Assembly: GCF_048569485.1 (NCBI RefSeq)
Contig: NC_134355.1
Location: forward strand, 664,265,979 to 664,329,978
Source: Anomaloglossus baeobatrachus
Taxonomy: Eukaryota; Chordata; Amphibia; Anura; Aromobatidae
Length of the DNA stretch: 64,000 nt
Direction of reading: 5' to 3'
Shown here: positions 35,601 through 47,582 of the stretch, piece by piece
How positions within the stretch are numbered: position 1 is the first letter of the stretch
Layout of the letters: each line of letters begins with the position of its first letter
Made by a program: the position numbers and the translations under genes
Notes under the pieces: model-generated
The model's database searches: none
The model's input: only the letters and a program-made list of their open reading frames with translations
Told to the model about the DNA's origin: nothing

Positions 35601-38600
35601 CACAGCATTGGGTCTCCACACATGCCTCTTAGGGTACAGCATTGGGTCTCCACACATTCCCCTTAGGTTACAGCATTGGGTCTCCACACATGCCCCTTAG
35701 GATACAGCATTGGGTCTCCACACATGCCCCTTAGGATACAGCATTGGGTCTCCACACATGCCCCTTAGGGTACAGCATTGGGTCTCCACACATGCCTCTT
35801 AGGTTACAGCATTGGGTCTCCACACATGCCCCTTAGGTTACAGCATTGGGTCTCCACACATGCCCCTTAGGATACAGCATTGGGTCTCCACACATGCCTC
35901 TTAGGTTACAGCATTGGGTCTCCACACATGCCCCTTAGGTTACAGCATTGGGTCTCCACACATGCCCCTTAGGATACAGCATTGGGTCTCCACACATGCC
36001 CCTTAGGATACAGCATTGGGTCTCCACACATGCCCCTTAGGATACAGCATTGGGTCTCCACACATGCCCCTTAGGGTACAGCATTGGGTCTCCACACATG
36101 CCCCTTAGGGTACAGCATTGGGTCTCCACACATGCCCCTTAGGGTACAGCATTGGGTCTCCACACATGCCCCTTAGGATACAGCATTGGGTCTCCGCACA
36201 TGCCCCTTAGGATACAGCATTGGGTCTCACACATGCCCCTTAGGATACAGCATTGGGTCTCCACACATGCCCCTTAGGATACAGCATTTGGTCTCCACAC
36301 ATGCCCCTTAGGATACAGCATTGAGTATCCACACCTGCACCTTAGGATACAGCATTTGGTCTCCACACATGCCCCTTAGGATACAGCATTGGGTCTCCAC
36401 ACATGCCCCTTAGGATACAGCATTGGGTCTCCACACATTCCCCTTAGGCTACAGCATTGGGTCTCCACACATGCCCCTTAGGCTACAGCATTGGGTCTCC
36501 ACACATGCCCCTTAGGATACAGCATTGGGTCTCCACACGTGCCCCTTAGGATACAGCATTGGGTCTCCACATATGTCGTTTAGGATACAGCATTGGGTCT
36601 CCACACATGCCCCTTAGGATACAGCATTGGGTCTCCACACATGCCCCTTAGGATTCAGCATTTGGTCTCCACACATGCACCTTAGGATACAGAATTGGGT
36701 CTCCACACATGCCCCTTAAGATACAGCATTGGGTCTCCACACATTCCCCTTAGGGGACAGCATTGGGTCTCCACACATGCCCCTTAGGATACAGCATTTG
36801 GTCTCCACACATGCCCCTTAGGATACAGCATTGTGTCCCCACACATGCCCCTTAGGATACAGCATTCGGTCTCCACACATGCCGCTTAGTACACAGCATT
36901 GGGTCTCCACACATGCCGCTTAGGACACAGCATTGGGTCTCCACACATGCCCCTTAGGATACATCATTGGGTCTCCACACATGCCCCTTAGGATACAGCA
37001 TTGGGTCTCCACACATGTCGCTTAGGATACAGCATTGGGTCTCCACACATGCCCCTTAGGATACAGCATTGGGTCTCCACACATGCCCCTTAGGATACAG
37101 CATTGGGTCTCCACACATGTCGCTTAGGATACAGCATTGGGTCTCCACACATGCCCCTTAGGATACAGCATTCGGTCTCCACACACGCCGCTTAGGATAC
37201 AGCATTGGGTTTCCACACATGCCCCTTAGGATACAGCATTGGGTCTCCACACCTGCCCCTTAGGATACAGCATTCGGTCTCCACACATGCACCTTAGGAT
37301 ACAGCATTGGGTCTCCACACATGCCCCTTAGGATACAGCATTGGGTCTCCACACATGCCCCTTAGGCTACAGCATTGGGTCTCCACACGTGCCCCTTAGG
37401 CTACAGCATTGGGTCTCCACACATGCCGCTTAGGATACAGCATTGAGTCTCCACACATGCCCCTTAGGTTACAGCATTGGGTCTCCACACATGTCGCTTA
37501 GGATACAGCGTTTGATCTCCACACATGCCCCTTAGGATACAGCATTTTATCTCCACACATGCCCCTTAGGATACAGCATTGGGTCTCCACACATGCCCCT
37601 TAGGATACAGCATTCGGTCTCCACACATGCCCCTTAGGGTACAGCATTGGGTCTCCACACATGCCCCTTAGGATACAGCATTGGGTCTCCACACATGCCC
37701 CTTAGGGTGCAGCATTGGGTCTCCACACATGCCCCTTAGGATACAGCATTGGGTCTCCACACATGCCCCTTAGGATACAGCATTTGGTCTCCACACATGC
37801 CCCTTAGGATACAGCATTTGGTCTCCACACATGCCCCTTAGGATACAGCATTGGGTCTCCACACATGCCCCTTAGAATACAGCATTGGGTCTCCACACAT
37901 GTCGCTTAGGACACAGGATTGGGTCTCCACACATGCCCCTTAGGGTACAGCATTGGGTCTCCACGCATGCCCCTTAGGGTACAGCATTGGGTCTCCACAC
38001 ATGCCCCTTAGGGTACAGCATTGGGTCTCCACACATGCCCCTTAGGACACAGCATTGGGTCTCCACACATGCCCCTTAGGATACAGCATTGGGTCTCCAC
38101 ACATGTCGCTTAGGACACAGGATTGGGTCTCCACACATGCCCCTTAGGTTACAGCATTGGGTCTCCACACATGCCCCTTAGGATACAGCATTGGGTCTCC
38201 ACACATGCCCCTTAGGATACAGCATTGGGTCTCCACACATGCCCCTTAGGATACAGCATTTGGTCTCCACACATGCCCCTTAGGATACAGCATTGGGTCT
38301 CCACACATGCCCCTTAGGATACAGCATTGGGTCTCCACACATGCCCCTTAGAATACATCATTGGGTCTCCACACATGTCGCTTAGGACACAGGATTGGGT
38401 CTCCACACATGCCCCTTAGGGTACAGCATTGGGTCTCCACGCATGCCCCTTAGGGTACAGCATTGGGTCTCCACACATGCCCCTTAGGGTACAGCATTGG
38501 GTCTCCACACATGCCCCTTAGGACACAGGATTGGGTCTCCACACATGCCCCTTAGGATACAGCATTGTGTCCCCACACATGCCCCTTAGGATACAGCATT

Positions 38601-41175
38601 CGGTCTCCACACATGCCGCTTAGTACACAGCATTGGGTCTCCACACATGCCGCTTAGGACACAGCATTGGGTCTCCACACATGCCCCTTAGGATACATCA
38701 TTGGGTCTCCACACATGCCCCTTAGGATACAGCATTGGGTCTCCACACATGTCGCTTAGGATACAGCATTGGGTCTCCACACATGCCCCTTAGGATACAG
38801 CATTGGGTCTCCACACATGCCCCTTAGGATACAGCATTGGGTCTCCACACATGTCGCTTAGGATACAGCATTGGGTCTCCACACATGCCCCTTAGGATAC
38901 AGCATTCGGTCTCCACACACGCCGCTTAGGATACAGCATTGGGTTTCCACACATGCCCCTTAGGATACAGCATTGGGTCTCCACACCTGCCCCTTAGGAT
39001 ACAGCATTCGGTCTCCACACATGCACCTTAGGATACAGCATTGGGTCTCCACACATGCCCCTTAGGATACAGCATTGGGTCTCCACACATGCCCCTTAGG
39101 CTACAGCATTGGGTCTCCACACGTGCCCCTTAGGCTACAGCATTGGGTCTCCACACATGCCGCTTAGGATACAGCATTGAGTCTCCACACATGCCCCTTA
39201 GGTTACAGCATTGGGTCTCCACACATGTCGCTTAGGATACAGCGTTTGATCTCCACACATGCCCCTTAGGATACAGCATTTGATCTCCACACATGCCCCT
39301 TAGGATACAGCATTGGGTCTCCACACATGCCCCTTAGGATACAGCATTCGGTCTCCACACATGCCCCTTAGGGTACAGCATTGGGTCTCCACACATGCCC
39401 CTTAGGATACAGCATTGGGTCTCCACACATGCCCCTTAGGGTGCAGCATTGGGTCTCCACACTTGCCCCTTAGGATACAGCATTGGGTCTCCACACATGC
39501 CCCTTAGGATACAGCATTTGGTCTCCACACATGCCCCTTAGGATACAGCATTTGGTCTCCACACATGCCCCTTAGGATACAGCATTGGGTCTCCACACAT
39601 GCCCCTTAGAATACAGCATTGGGTCTCCACACATGTCGCTTAGGACACAGGATTGGGTCTCCACACATGCCCCTTAGGGTACAGCATTGGGTCTCCACGC
39701 ATGCCCCTTAGGGTACAGCATTGGGTCTCCACACATGCCCCTTAGGGTACAGCATTGGGTCTCCACACATGCCCCTTAGGACACAGCATTGGGTCTCCAC
39801 ACATGCCCCTTAGGATATAGCATTGGGTCTCCACACATGTCACTTAGGACACAGGATTGGGTCTCCACACATGCCCCTTAGGGTACAGCATTGGGTCTCC
39901 ACGCATGCCCCTTAGGGTACAGCATTGGGTCTCCACACATGCCCCTTAGGGTACAGCATTGGGTCTCCACACATGCCCCTTAGGACACAGCATTGGGTCT
40001 CCACACATGCCCCTTAGGGTACAGCATTGGGTCTCCACACATTCCCCTTAGGTTACAGCATTGGGTCTCCACACATGCCCCTTAGGATACAGCATTGGGT
40101 CTCCACACATGCCCCTTAGGATACAGCATTGGGTCTCCACACATGCCCCTTAGGATACAGCATTTGGTCTCCACACATGCCCCTTAGGATACAGCATTGG
40201 GTCTCCACACATGCCCCTTAGGATACAGCATTGGGTCTCCACACATGCCCCTTAGAATACATCATTGGGTCTCCACACATGTCGCTTAGGACACAGGATT
40301 GGGTCTCCACACATGCCCCTTAGGGTACAGCATTGGGTCTCCACGCATGCCCCTTAGGGTACAGCATTGGGTCTCCACACATGCCCCTTAGGGTACAGCA
40401 TTGGGTCTCCACACATGCCCCTTAGGACACAGCATTGGGTCTCCACACATGCCCCTTAGGATACAGCATTGGGTCTCCACACATGTCACTTAGGACACAG
40501 GATTGGGTCTCCACACATGCCCCTTAGGGTACAGCATTGGGTCTCCACGCATGCCCCTTAGGGTACAGCATTGGGTCTCCACACATGCCCCTTAGGGTAC
40601 AGCATTGGGTCTCCACACATGCCCCTTAGGACACAGCATTGGGTCTCCACACATGCCTCTTAGGGTACAGCATTGGGTCTCCACACATTCCCCTTAGGTT
40701 ACAGCATTGGGTCTCCACACATGCCCCTTAGGATACAGCATTGGGTCTCCACACATGCCCCTTAGGATACAGCATTGGGTCTCCACACATGCCCCTTAGG
40801 GTACAGCATTGGGTCTCCACACATGCCTCTTAGGTTACAGCATTGGGTCTCCACACATGCCCCTTAGGTTACAGCATTGGGTCTCCACACATGCCCCTTA
40901 GGATACAGCATTGGGTCTCCACACATGCCTCTTAGGTTACAGCATTGGGTCTCCACACATGCCCCTTAGGTTACAGCATTGGGTCTCCACACATGCCCCT
41001 TAGGATACAGCATTGGGTCTCCACACATGCCCCTTAGGATACAGCATTGGGTCTCCACACATGCCCCTTAGGATACAGCATTGGGTCTCCACACATGCCC
41101 CTTAGGGTACAGCATTGGGTCTCCACACATGCCCCTTAGGGTACAGCATTGGGTCTCCACACATGCCTCTTAGGG
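32642..41175. repeat. 34-bp satellite array, right block (about 250 units)
   Basis: This is the continuation of the same 34-bp array beyond the LTR element. It is more homogeneous than the left block, with recurrent gggtacag and ggttacag variants and a gtcacttaggacacaggatt variant at 34809, 35455, 39839 and 40487. A long block from about 32890 recurs 3297 bp on (near 97 units), and part of it again 1734 bp later (51 units), shown by the rare variant cattgtgtccccacacat at 33532, 36829 and 38563. The array ends at about 41175, where cttagggagcagaattctg enters unique sequence. Confidence 0.95.
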
Positions 41176-41905
41176 AGCAGAATTCTGTAAACACAATTTC
41201 CCACAATGTACTGTGAAATAGTATAAAAAAAGAGCTGCTCACTTTACACTGTTTCCCAGAGGCGCTGTACTGAGGCTCATCTGATGAGATATCTGCATCA
41301 TTAGGAAAGGTGAGACAATGCGCAGGGGGTAGCCTAGCTTTCAGTGTAAATTTCCATAGACAGAAGCTGCTAATCACAGAGGGGGGCGGAGTCGGATTTC
41401 AGCTCACATGCTCCGCAGTCAGACTAATGGTAAAGCGTGAAAGATTAAACTAATATCGCAGTTAAACAAAAATACACTTTATGATATGAAACTCAGGGCT
41501 GTAACTGAATGTTAACTCAAGCAGCATGGTGTCTTCAGATTATATAGCAAAAACCTGCTGGCAAAATCCTTTTAAGGTTCATTACTGTACTGCAGTGCTC
41601 TTACAGGTAGTTGTATCCTCGCTGCAGCCACTCCCTTCTGCTATAAATATCTGCTCCTCACTCCACTCCTTGTTAGCTATAAGTCATTCTTATTGTTGTC
41701 ATGGGTGTGTCACGGGTGACAGATAGTCATGTGGTTTCTGGCTACAGAAGGTCACAGCATTTGGCTGCGCAAACTGCTCCCTGACTTTCTGTTGCTTCTG
41801 CTGTCAGTATTCATTGTAATAGATCAAAACCTTGCTCAAAGAAAGGCCAATGACCAATGCATAACAACCACAACACAGTACAAAACCTGCATCAGCGCAA
41901 AATTA
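41176..41905. other. Right flank of the satellite, no gene recognised
   Basis: Mixed sequence with short frames of up to 67 codons that lack any family resemblance. gaggggggcggagtcggatt and a later cataacaaccacaacacag stretch are the only notable words. Nothing supports a gene. Confidence 0.4.
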
Positions 41906-42972
41906 GAACTCATATTGAAAAAATGCGCATAAAAACATCTTGATTAAAAAGTTCATTATTATTTTTTAATAATGTACTTAAAAAATTATTAAGTGGACAT
42001 GAAATAAGCAGTAGAAAAAGTAAGGACAAAATAACACATAAGGGCAGGCAAAATTTGACAGATGGAAATATTCAAAAAATAACATAACATCACATGGAAT
42101 TGTTGTAAATGAGCAAAATCATCAGTAAATAGAAAAATGCCACAAAAGAATTACATGACCAAGTGTGAGTAATTAATGTAGTAATTCTGCCACCAGATAT
42201 ACATTAATAAAACCTCCATAACTGTGCAAATGGACCAGACAACAGAAACAATAAATACTATTGCCCAGCACAACAGTGTGTGCACATATACAGCTCAGGG
42301 CAATAGACTAACATATCAAATAATAAAGGTAGAACCACTGCCAAATCCACGCAACAGGTTAAGGTGTACCACTCATAAATGTATAATTAGTCCCATGGGG
42401 AGGTAGAGCACAAATAAGATTAATAAGATGTAATAGCCAGTAGCAGATACCAGAATGTACCGCATCTTTATGGAACTAAAGACACTTCTGAAACTACTGG
42501 CTAACACGGTACAAAGATATATTTTACTTGTATTAAGATGTAATAGTCATTAACTGGCCCAATATGTGCTCTGTCCAGACACCCTACGCGCGTTTCGAAG
42601 TGCAGTCTTTTTCCAAGACTTGTTTCCATTTGTCTGGTCCATTTGCCCAGTTATGGAGGTTTTATGAATATATATCTGGTGGCAGAATTATCCCCATTTA
42701 TTACTCAGACTTGGTCATGTAATTCTTTGTATTATGGGGTTTTTCTATTCACTTATGATTTTGTTCATTTATAACAATTCCATGTGATGTTATGTTATTT
42801 TTTTGATTTTTCCATCTCTCAAATTTTGCCTGCCCTTATGTGTTCTTTTGTCCTTACTTTTTCTACTGCTGATTTCATGTCCACTTAATAATTTTTTAAT
42901 TACAATATTTATAAATAATTAACTTTTTAATCAAGATGTTTTCATGTGCATTTTTACCAATATGAATTCATT
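41906..42972. mobile_element. Long inverted-repeat element with degenerate hammerhead-like motif
   Basis: The left arm (about 41906-42240) and right arm (about 42625-42972) are reverse complements with scattered differences: aaaacatcttgattaaaaag at 41932 mirrors cttttt-aatcaagatgtttt at 42923, and ggaccagacaa at 42232 mirrors ttgtctggtcc at 42632. The arms are more diverged than those at 7949-8620 and 44688-45631, so this copy is older. The middle holds a degenerate hammerhead-like motif on the minus strand. There is no coding frame. The exact ends and target duplication are not fixed. Confidence 0.65.
42574..42622 (-). ncRNA. Degenerate hammerhead-like motif
   Basis: On the minus strand an aagactgcacttcGAAAC segment leads to C-GCGC-G and then TA, the same GAAAC-NNNN-GUH layout as the motif at 8351-8392. 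The CTGATGA box is replaced by a ttggaaaa run and stem I is not obvious. If it is a hammerhead it is a decayed one. Confidence 0.35.
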
Positions 42973-43761
42973 GTAATAGGTAGCTTTCTTGGCGGATTTC
43001 GATCTCTCCCAATTTTGGACTCCGCAAAAGCTCACCTTCTATCCAGCTGCAGATCATCAGTATTCTCGTGGTGCTTAAATACTTCCTTCTTCCGTGGACT
43101 GGTGCTGGTGATATTATTCAATTCATCTTAGCTCTAGTTGTAAGCAGGTGGCTTGCTCTCATCTGTAGTATCATTGCTGAAGCTTTGCTGAACTCTTGCC
43201 TGTGTTATCTGTGGATAAGTAGTTCATGCTTTTTCCCCCATGTATCCTCCTTGTGTCTTTCTTTAGCGTTTATAGGGGTTGATGAGGAGCTCATTCCACC
43301 TGTTCCCTATTTAGTGTCCAGCACTAGGGATACCTAGGGTCAGGTATCCGGCTCTGCACATAGATGTGGAACCTTTCTTGGGTGGTGAGGGACCCCTGGA
43401 ACCAGCTGTAGATTTGCAGGGGTCACCATCTCCCCCTTCCCTAGATGCAGGGACCCCGTGCCTCACCTTTTTCCACTTGCATGGTACTTCCCTGTACCTA
43501 GCGTGACAGTCTTTGGAGATAGCTGGAGTGTCTCTTCAGTTGCAGCTGAGAAGTTCCTGCCAAAGTTTTATTTGTTCTTCTCCCCTTCCTTCTACCTTCC
43601 TTCTCCCCTGTTTGTCCGTCCTACCTTGTGTTTTGTGTTTATGGTCAGCAAGGGTCTAGGCACATGATTGGCGATAGGGGAAGGACCCATAGCTACATCA
43701 GGGAGTGCAGTGATCAGCCTCAGGTGAGTGTTAGGAGATGACCTATCCCTCCACTCCCTAC
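42973..43761 (+). mobile_element. LTR-like or retroelement-like fragment
   Basis: T/C-rich text including gtgtccagcactagggatac, accatctcccccttccctag and ggtctaggcacatgattggc resembles LTR ends of amphibian retroelements. No partner, ends or target duplication were found, and no coding frame is convincing. It is a fossil fragment at best. Confidence 0.25.
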
Positions 43762-43790
43762 TAGAGATGAGCGCAAATATATCCATAATT
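43762..43790 (+). mobile_element. Orphan hAT terminus
   Basis: tagagatgagcgcaaatat matches the first 12 bases of hAT copy 1 (TAGAGATGAGCG at 2020). The expected partner end with an 8-bp duplication (ctccctac on the left) is not seen downstream, so this is either a broken element or one whose right end was lost. 43791-43925 is AT-rich and empty. Confidence 0.5.
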
Positions 43791-43925
43791 AATGGAATCA
43801 TTTAAACATGCTATTATGTGCAAAATAATAGATAATATTTTTTAAAATGTTACCAAAACCTATAAAATAATTTAATGTGTACAGTGTCAAAAGGTAAACT
43901 CATTAATATGATAATATTAACACAC

Positions 43926-44650
43926 CAGCTATAGCACCCGGCATTGCCCGGAATAGTAACTGTCTCTCTGTTTCTCTCCCAGTCTCTGTCTGTCTCCCCC
44001 TCTGTCTGTGTCTGTCTGTCTCTTTCTGTCTCTCTATCTCTTTCCCTGTTCGGCTCTCTCTTTTTCTGTCTGTCTCTTTCCCTGTCTCTTTGTCTCTTTG
44101 TCTGTGTCTCTCTTTTTCCCTGTCTGTCTCTTTATCTGTCTCTTTCCCTGTGTCTATCTCTTTACCTTTCTGTCTCTGTCTGTCTTTTTCCCGGTCTGTC
44201 TCTTTGTCTGTCTCTTTACCTGTGTCTATTGCTTTCCCTGTCTCTTTGCCTGTCTCTTTCCCTGTGTCTTTTTCCCTGTCTGTTTGTCTCTTTCCCTATC
44301 TCTTGGTCTGACTCTTTCCTTGTCTCTTTGTCGGTCTCTTTCTCTCTGTCTCTCTCTTTCCCTGTCTCTCTCTCTTTGTCTCTTTCACTGGCTCCATTGT
44401 GACATGCGCATTCTTCTGAAGTTCTGGCTGCACTGTGGCTCCCAGCTCCATTGACTTTATTGGAGGCAGGTTTTTTGACGAATAACTGTAAAACACGGGG
44501 TTAATATTTGCCCTCAAAACATAGTGTATGACATTCCCTGAGTCAAATATGTCTCTGCAAACTTTCATGATTAAACATGTGATGGTGCAAATTCCTTTAG
44601 TGGACATACATACATACATACATACTGTACATACACTCAGCTATATATAT
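43926..44650 (+). repeat. Compound repeat with pyrimidine microsatellite body, copy 1
   Basis: The order is an agctatagcacccggcattg head, a (tctgtctctttccctg)-type body of about 430 bp, then a conserved tail (ccattgactttattggagg, then ggtttttt, atgtgatggtgcaaattcc, tttagtggacatacatac) ending in actcagctatatata. Copy 2 has the same order. The Leu/Ser/Val/Cys-rich frames over the body are microsatellite translations. Confidence 0.65.
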
Positions 44651-44687
44651 TTGACTAGCTGTAGTACCCAGGCATTGTCCAGGTGAT

Positions 44688-45712
44688 ATTAATCCTACAA
44701 TAAACTCATAGTATATATAAAGAAATATTCAAAAACATTATTTTCCAAGTGGATTCAATATCAATTTTATTATTATTATTTTTGTATTAATATTTTTTGG
44801 ATACACAAAGTGCAGAAAGTGCAGTATAAAAACAACATACGTTTGGGTAAACAGAAGAAACAGGACAGTGCGACCCAAGTAACAGGCTATAATCAGAAAT
44901 TCGTACAATGATCTTATATGCAGCATTCACAAGGCAATAAATATATGTACATATAGCGGTACCCAGGGATGTATAACCCCAGATTAAAGTGCTTATTTAT
45001 AGTGCTATTAGTCAAATGACCTATTTCATATTATTGCACCTCAATCATAAAGTACCTATCATACTCTGTGCAATATAACATACAAATGGGCATCAGTTTG
45101 GATACAATACTTAGCTATAATATACATGTAGCCAGTATAAAGATATTGCACATTTCCCATATAAATATATGTACATATAGTGGCACCCAGGGACATGTGA
45201 ACATAGATTAAGGTGCTTATTTATAGTGCTATTAGTCAGATGACCTATTTCATATTATTGCACCTCAAACATATTACACATATCCCACCATGTGCAACAT
45301 AACAGATGTACAACAAATTGCTTTGAATATAATGAAAGCAGCATTGGTGCCAAGCCTCCCGGTCTAGTCAAAATGACTGCTCATAGTTGTGAATGCTGCA
45401 TATAAGATCATTGTACGAATTTCTGATTATAGCCTGTTACTTGGGTCGCACTGTCCTGTTTCTTCTGTTTACCCAAACGTATGTTGTTTTTATACTGCAC
45501 TTTCTGCACTTTGTGTATCCAAAAAATATTAATACAAAAATAATAATAATAAAATTGATATTGAATCCACTTGGAAAATAATGTTTTTGAATATTTCTTT
45601 ATATATACTATGAGTTTATTGTAGGATTAATGTAAGGTTTGGGAACCGTAGTATAGAAATAACAATGTTATAAAGATAGTATGGATCTACTAATTCTAAT
45701 TTTGAGGTCTCT
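44688..45712. mobile_element. Perfect long inverted-repeat element with 14-bp target duplication
   Basis: The arms at 44688-44932 and 45387-45631 (245 bp) are exact reverse complements as far as I can read, so both give the same 62-codon frame on opposite strands. The centre (454 bp) holds a direct repeat of about 230 bp spacing (atatatgtacatatagcgg at 44940 and atatatgtacatatagtgg at 45170). An 81-bp single-copy segment follows the right arm. A 14-bp direct repeat attgtccaggtgat brackets the insert (44674-44687 and 45713-45726). The order is the mirror image of the element at 7861-8620. Perfect arms imply recent formation or gene conversion. Confidence 0.75.
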
Positions 45713-47061
45713 ATTGTCCAGGTGATAACTGTCTCTGTCTCTCTCCCAGTCTCTCCCAGTCTCTGTCTGTCTGTGTATTTCTGTCTATGTTTCTTTCTGT
45801 CTGTCTGTGTCTCTCTGTCTATGTCTCTTTCTGTCTGTCTGTCTCTTTCTGTCTGTCTGTCTATTTCTGTATGTTTGTATTTCTCTTTCTGTCTGTCTCT
45901 GTGTTCTTGTCTCTGTGTGTCTGTCTTTGTATGTCTGTGTGTCTGTCTCTGTCTTTCTGTGTGTCTGTCTCTCTATCTATTTCTTTCCCTGTCTGTCTGT
46001 GTGTCTGTCTCTATCCATGTGTGTCTCTGGCTCTATCCATGTCTATCTGCCTGTGTCTGTTTCTCTGTCTGTCTTTTTCTATCTCTCTGTCTCTGTATCA
46101 GTCTCTTTGTCTCTCTGTCTCTTTCTATCTCTGTGTATTTCTGTCTCTCTCTCTCTGTTTCTGTCTTTCTCTATATTTCTGTGTCTGTCTGTCTCTCTCT
46201 ATCTCTGTGTCTGTCTTTCTGTCTCTCTCTCTGTGTCTGTCACTCTCTCTCTATCTCTTTCCCTGTCTGTCTCTTTCCATGTCTGTCTCTTTCCCCATCT
46301 GTCTGTTTCCCCGTCTCTGTCTCTTTTCTTGTCTGTCTGTCTCTTTCCCCGTCTCTTTCCCTGTTTTTGTCTCTTTCCCTGTTTCTGTCTCTTTCCCTGT
46401 TTTTGTCTCTTTCCCTGTTTCTGTCTCTTTCCCTGTTTTTGTCTCTTTCCCTGTCTCTTTCCCTCTCTCTGTCTCTTTCCCTGTCTATCTGTCTATTTCT
46501 CTGTCTGTCTCTTTCTCTGTCTCTCTTTCTCTATCTATCTGTCTCCTTCCCTGTCTGTCTCTCTCTGTCTCTTTCCCTGTCTGTGCCTGTCTGTCTCTGT
46601 CTGTCTCTTTGATTTTCTGTCTATCTCTATTTCTCTTTCTGTCTCTCTCTCTAGTTCTCTGTCTGTCTGTCTCTCTCTCTTTCTCTTTCCCTGTCTGTCT
46701 GTGTGTGTCTGTCTGTCTCTGGCTGTCTCTTTCCCTGCCCCTTACTCTGTCTGTGCCTGTCTGTCTGTTTCTTTCTGTCTCTCTCTATCCGTCTCCCCAC
46801 CGACATCTTATTACCTCACACAGAAGCTTCTTATACTATGAATGTCCTTTGTTCCTATAGCAACCACTCACAGCTGCTATTAATAACCATTAGCTCGCAG
46901 CTCCATTGACTGTAATGGAGGCAGGTTTTTTGGAGAGTAACTGAAAGCGTGGGGTTACATTTTCCTATTAAAACATAGTCTATGATGTTCCCTGCGTCAC
47001 ATGGGGCGTCTGTGCAAAATTTTGTGATTGTAAATGCGATGGTGCGGATTCCTTTAGCGGA

Positions 47062-47125
47062 CACACACACACACACACACACACACACGTACACACACAC
47101 ACACACGCACACATACACACACATA
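47062..47125. repeat. (CA)n microsatellite
   Basis: An uninterrupted run of ca dinucleotides followed by imperfect acac/acgc units, inside the tail of the compound repeat. Confidence 0.9.
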
Positions 47126-47164
47126 GTGTACATACATCCATACACTCAGCTTTATATATTAGAT

Positions 47165-47574
47165 AACCTGAATCTCCTATAAAGTGCAAATAAATGGAAA
47201 AAAAACTATAGAGTGCAAACGTGTATATTTAGGGAAAATCTATATAGTGCAATATTTATATTTTATGGAATAAAGTTCTTATGTATTATATGAAGTGCAA
47301 TGTGTAAAAATATTATATAACCTCCATACATATATTGTTCCAAATTATAAGTAAATAAAAATAAATAATATCACTTAATGAAATAGAAATTGACCAAACA
47401 CAAAACCCCTTAATAACATCTATTATGTAAACATGGTATTATGAATAACTGTATTCTTTTCCTTACTCATCCTCCTATAAGTCTCTAATTGTTCTTTATT
47501 CAAGTCTTTCAGGTTTGGTCAAGATTCCTTTTCCATAACATACTGTCTGCTCTCCACCCTTGAATTCCCCAATG
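47165..47574. other. AT-rich stretch, nothing recognised
   Basis: No repeat structure or coding frame is evident up to the hAT copy 2 target duplication. Confidence 0.4.
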
Positions 47575-47582
47575 GTAATTAC

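Larger units (their letters stand above)
44656..47164 (+). repeat. Compound repeat copy 2, split by an inverted-repeat element
   Basis: The head agctgtagtacccaggcatt at 44656 is cut by the insertion at 44688-45712. The body resumes at 45727 as about 1070 bp of tctgtctctttccctg-type repeats. The tail (ccattgactgtaatggagg, ggtgcggattcctttagcgg) follows at 46905-47060, then a (CA)n run at 47062-47122 and actcagctttatatatta. Long low-complexity frames of 296-357 codons over the body are not genes. Confidence 0.65.

Noticed and set aside
14470-41175. CRISPR-like array, because of the regular 34-bp spacing
   Set aside because: Units are contiguous without unique spacers, have graded variants and sit in a vertebrate-type context. 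It is a satellite.
44738-44926. A 62-codon hydrophobic small protein encoded twice (also 45393-45581)
   Set aside because: Identical because both lie in the perfect inverted arms. AT-rich sequence with no independent sign of coding.
45722-46860. Large Leu/Ser/Cys/Val-rich membrane-like proteins of 296-357 codons
   Set aside because: Three overlapping frames all translate one tctgtctctttccctg microsatellite. No start context or family resemblance.
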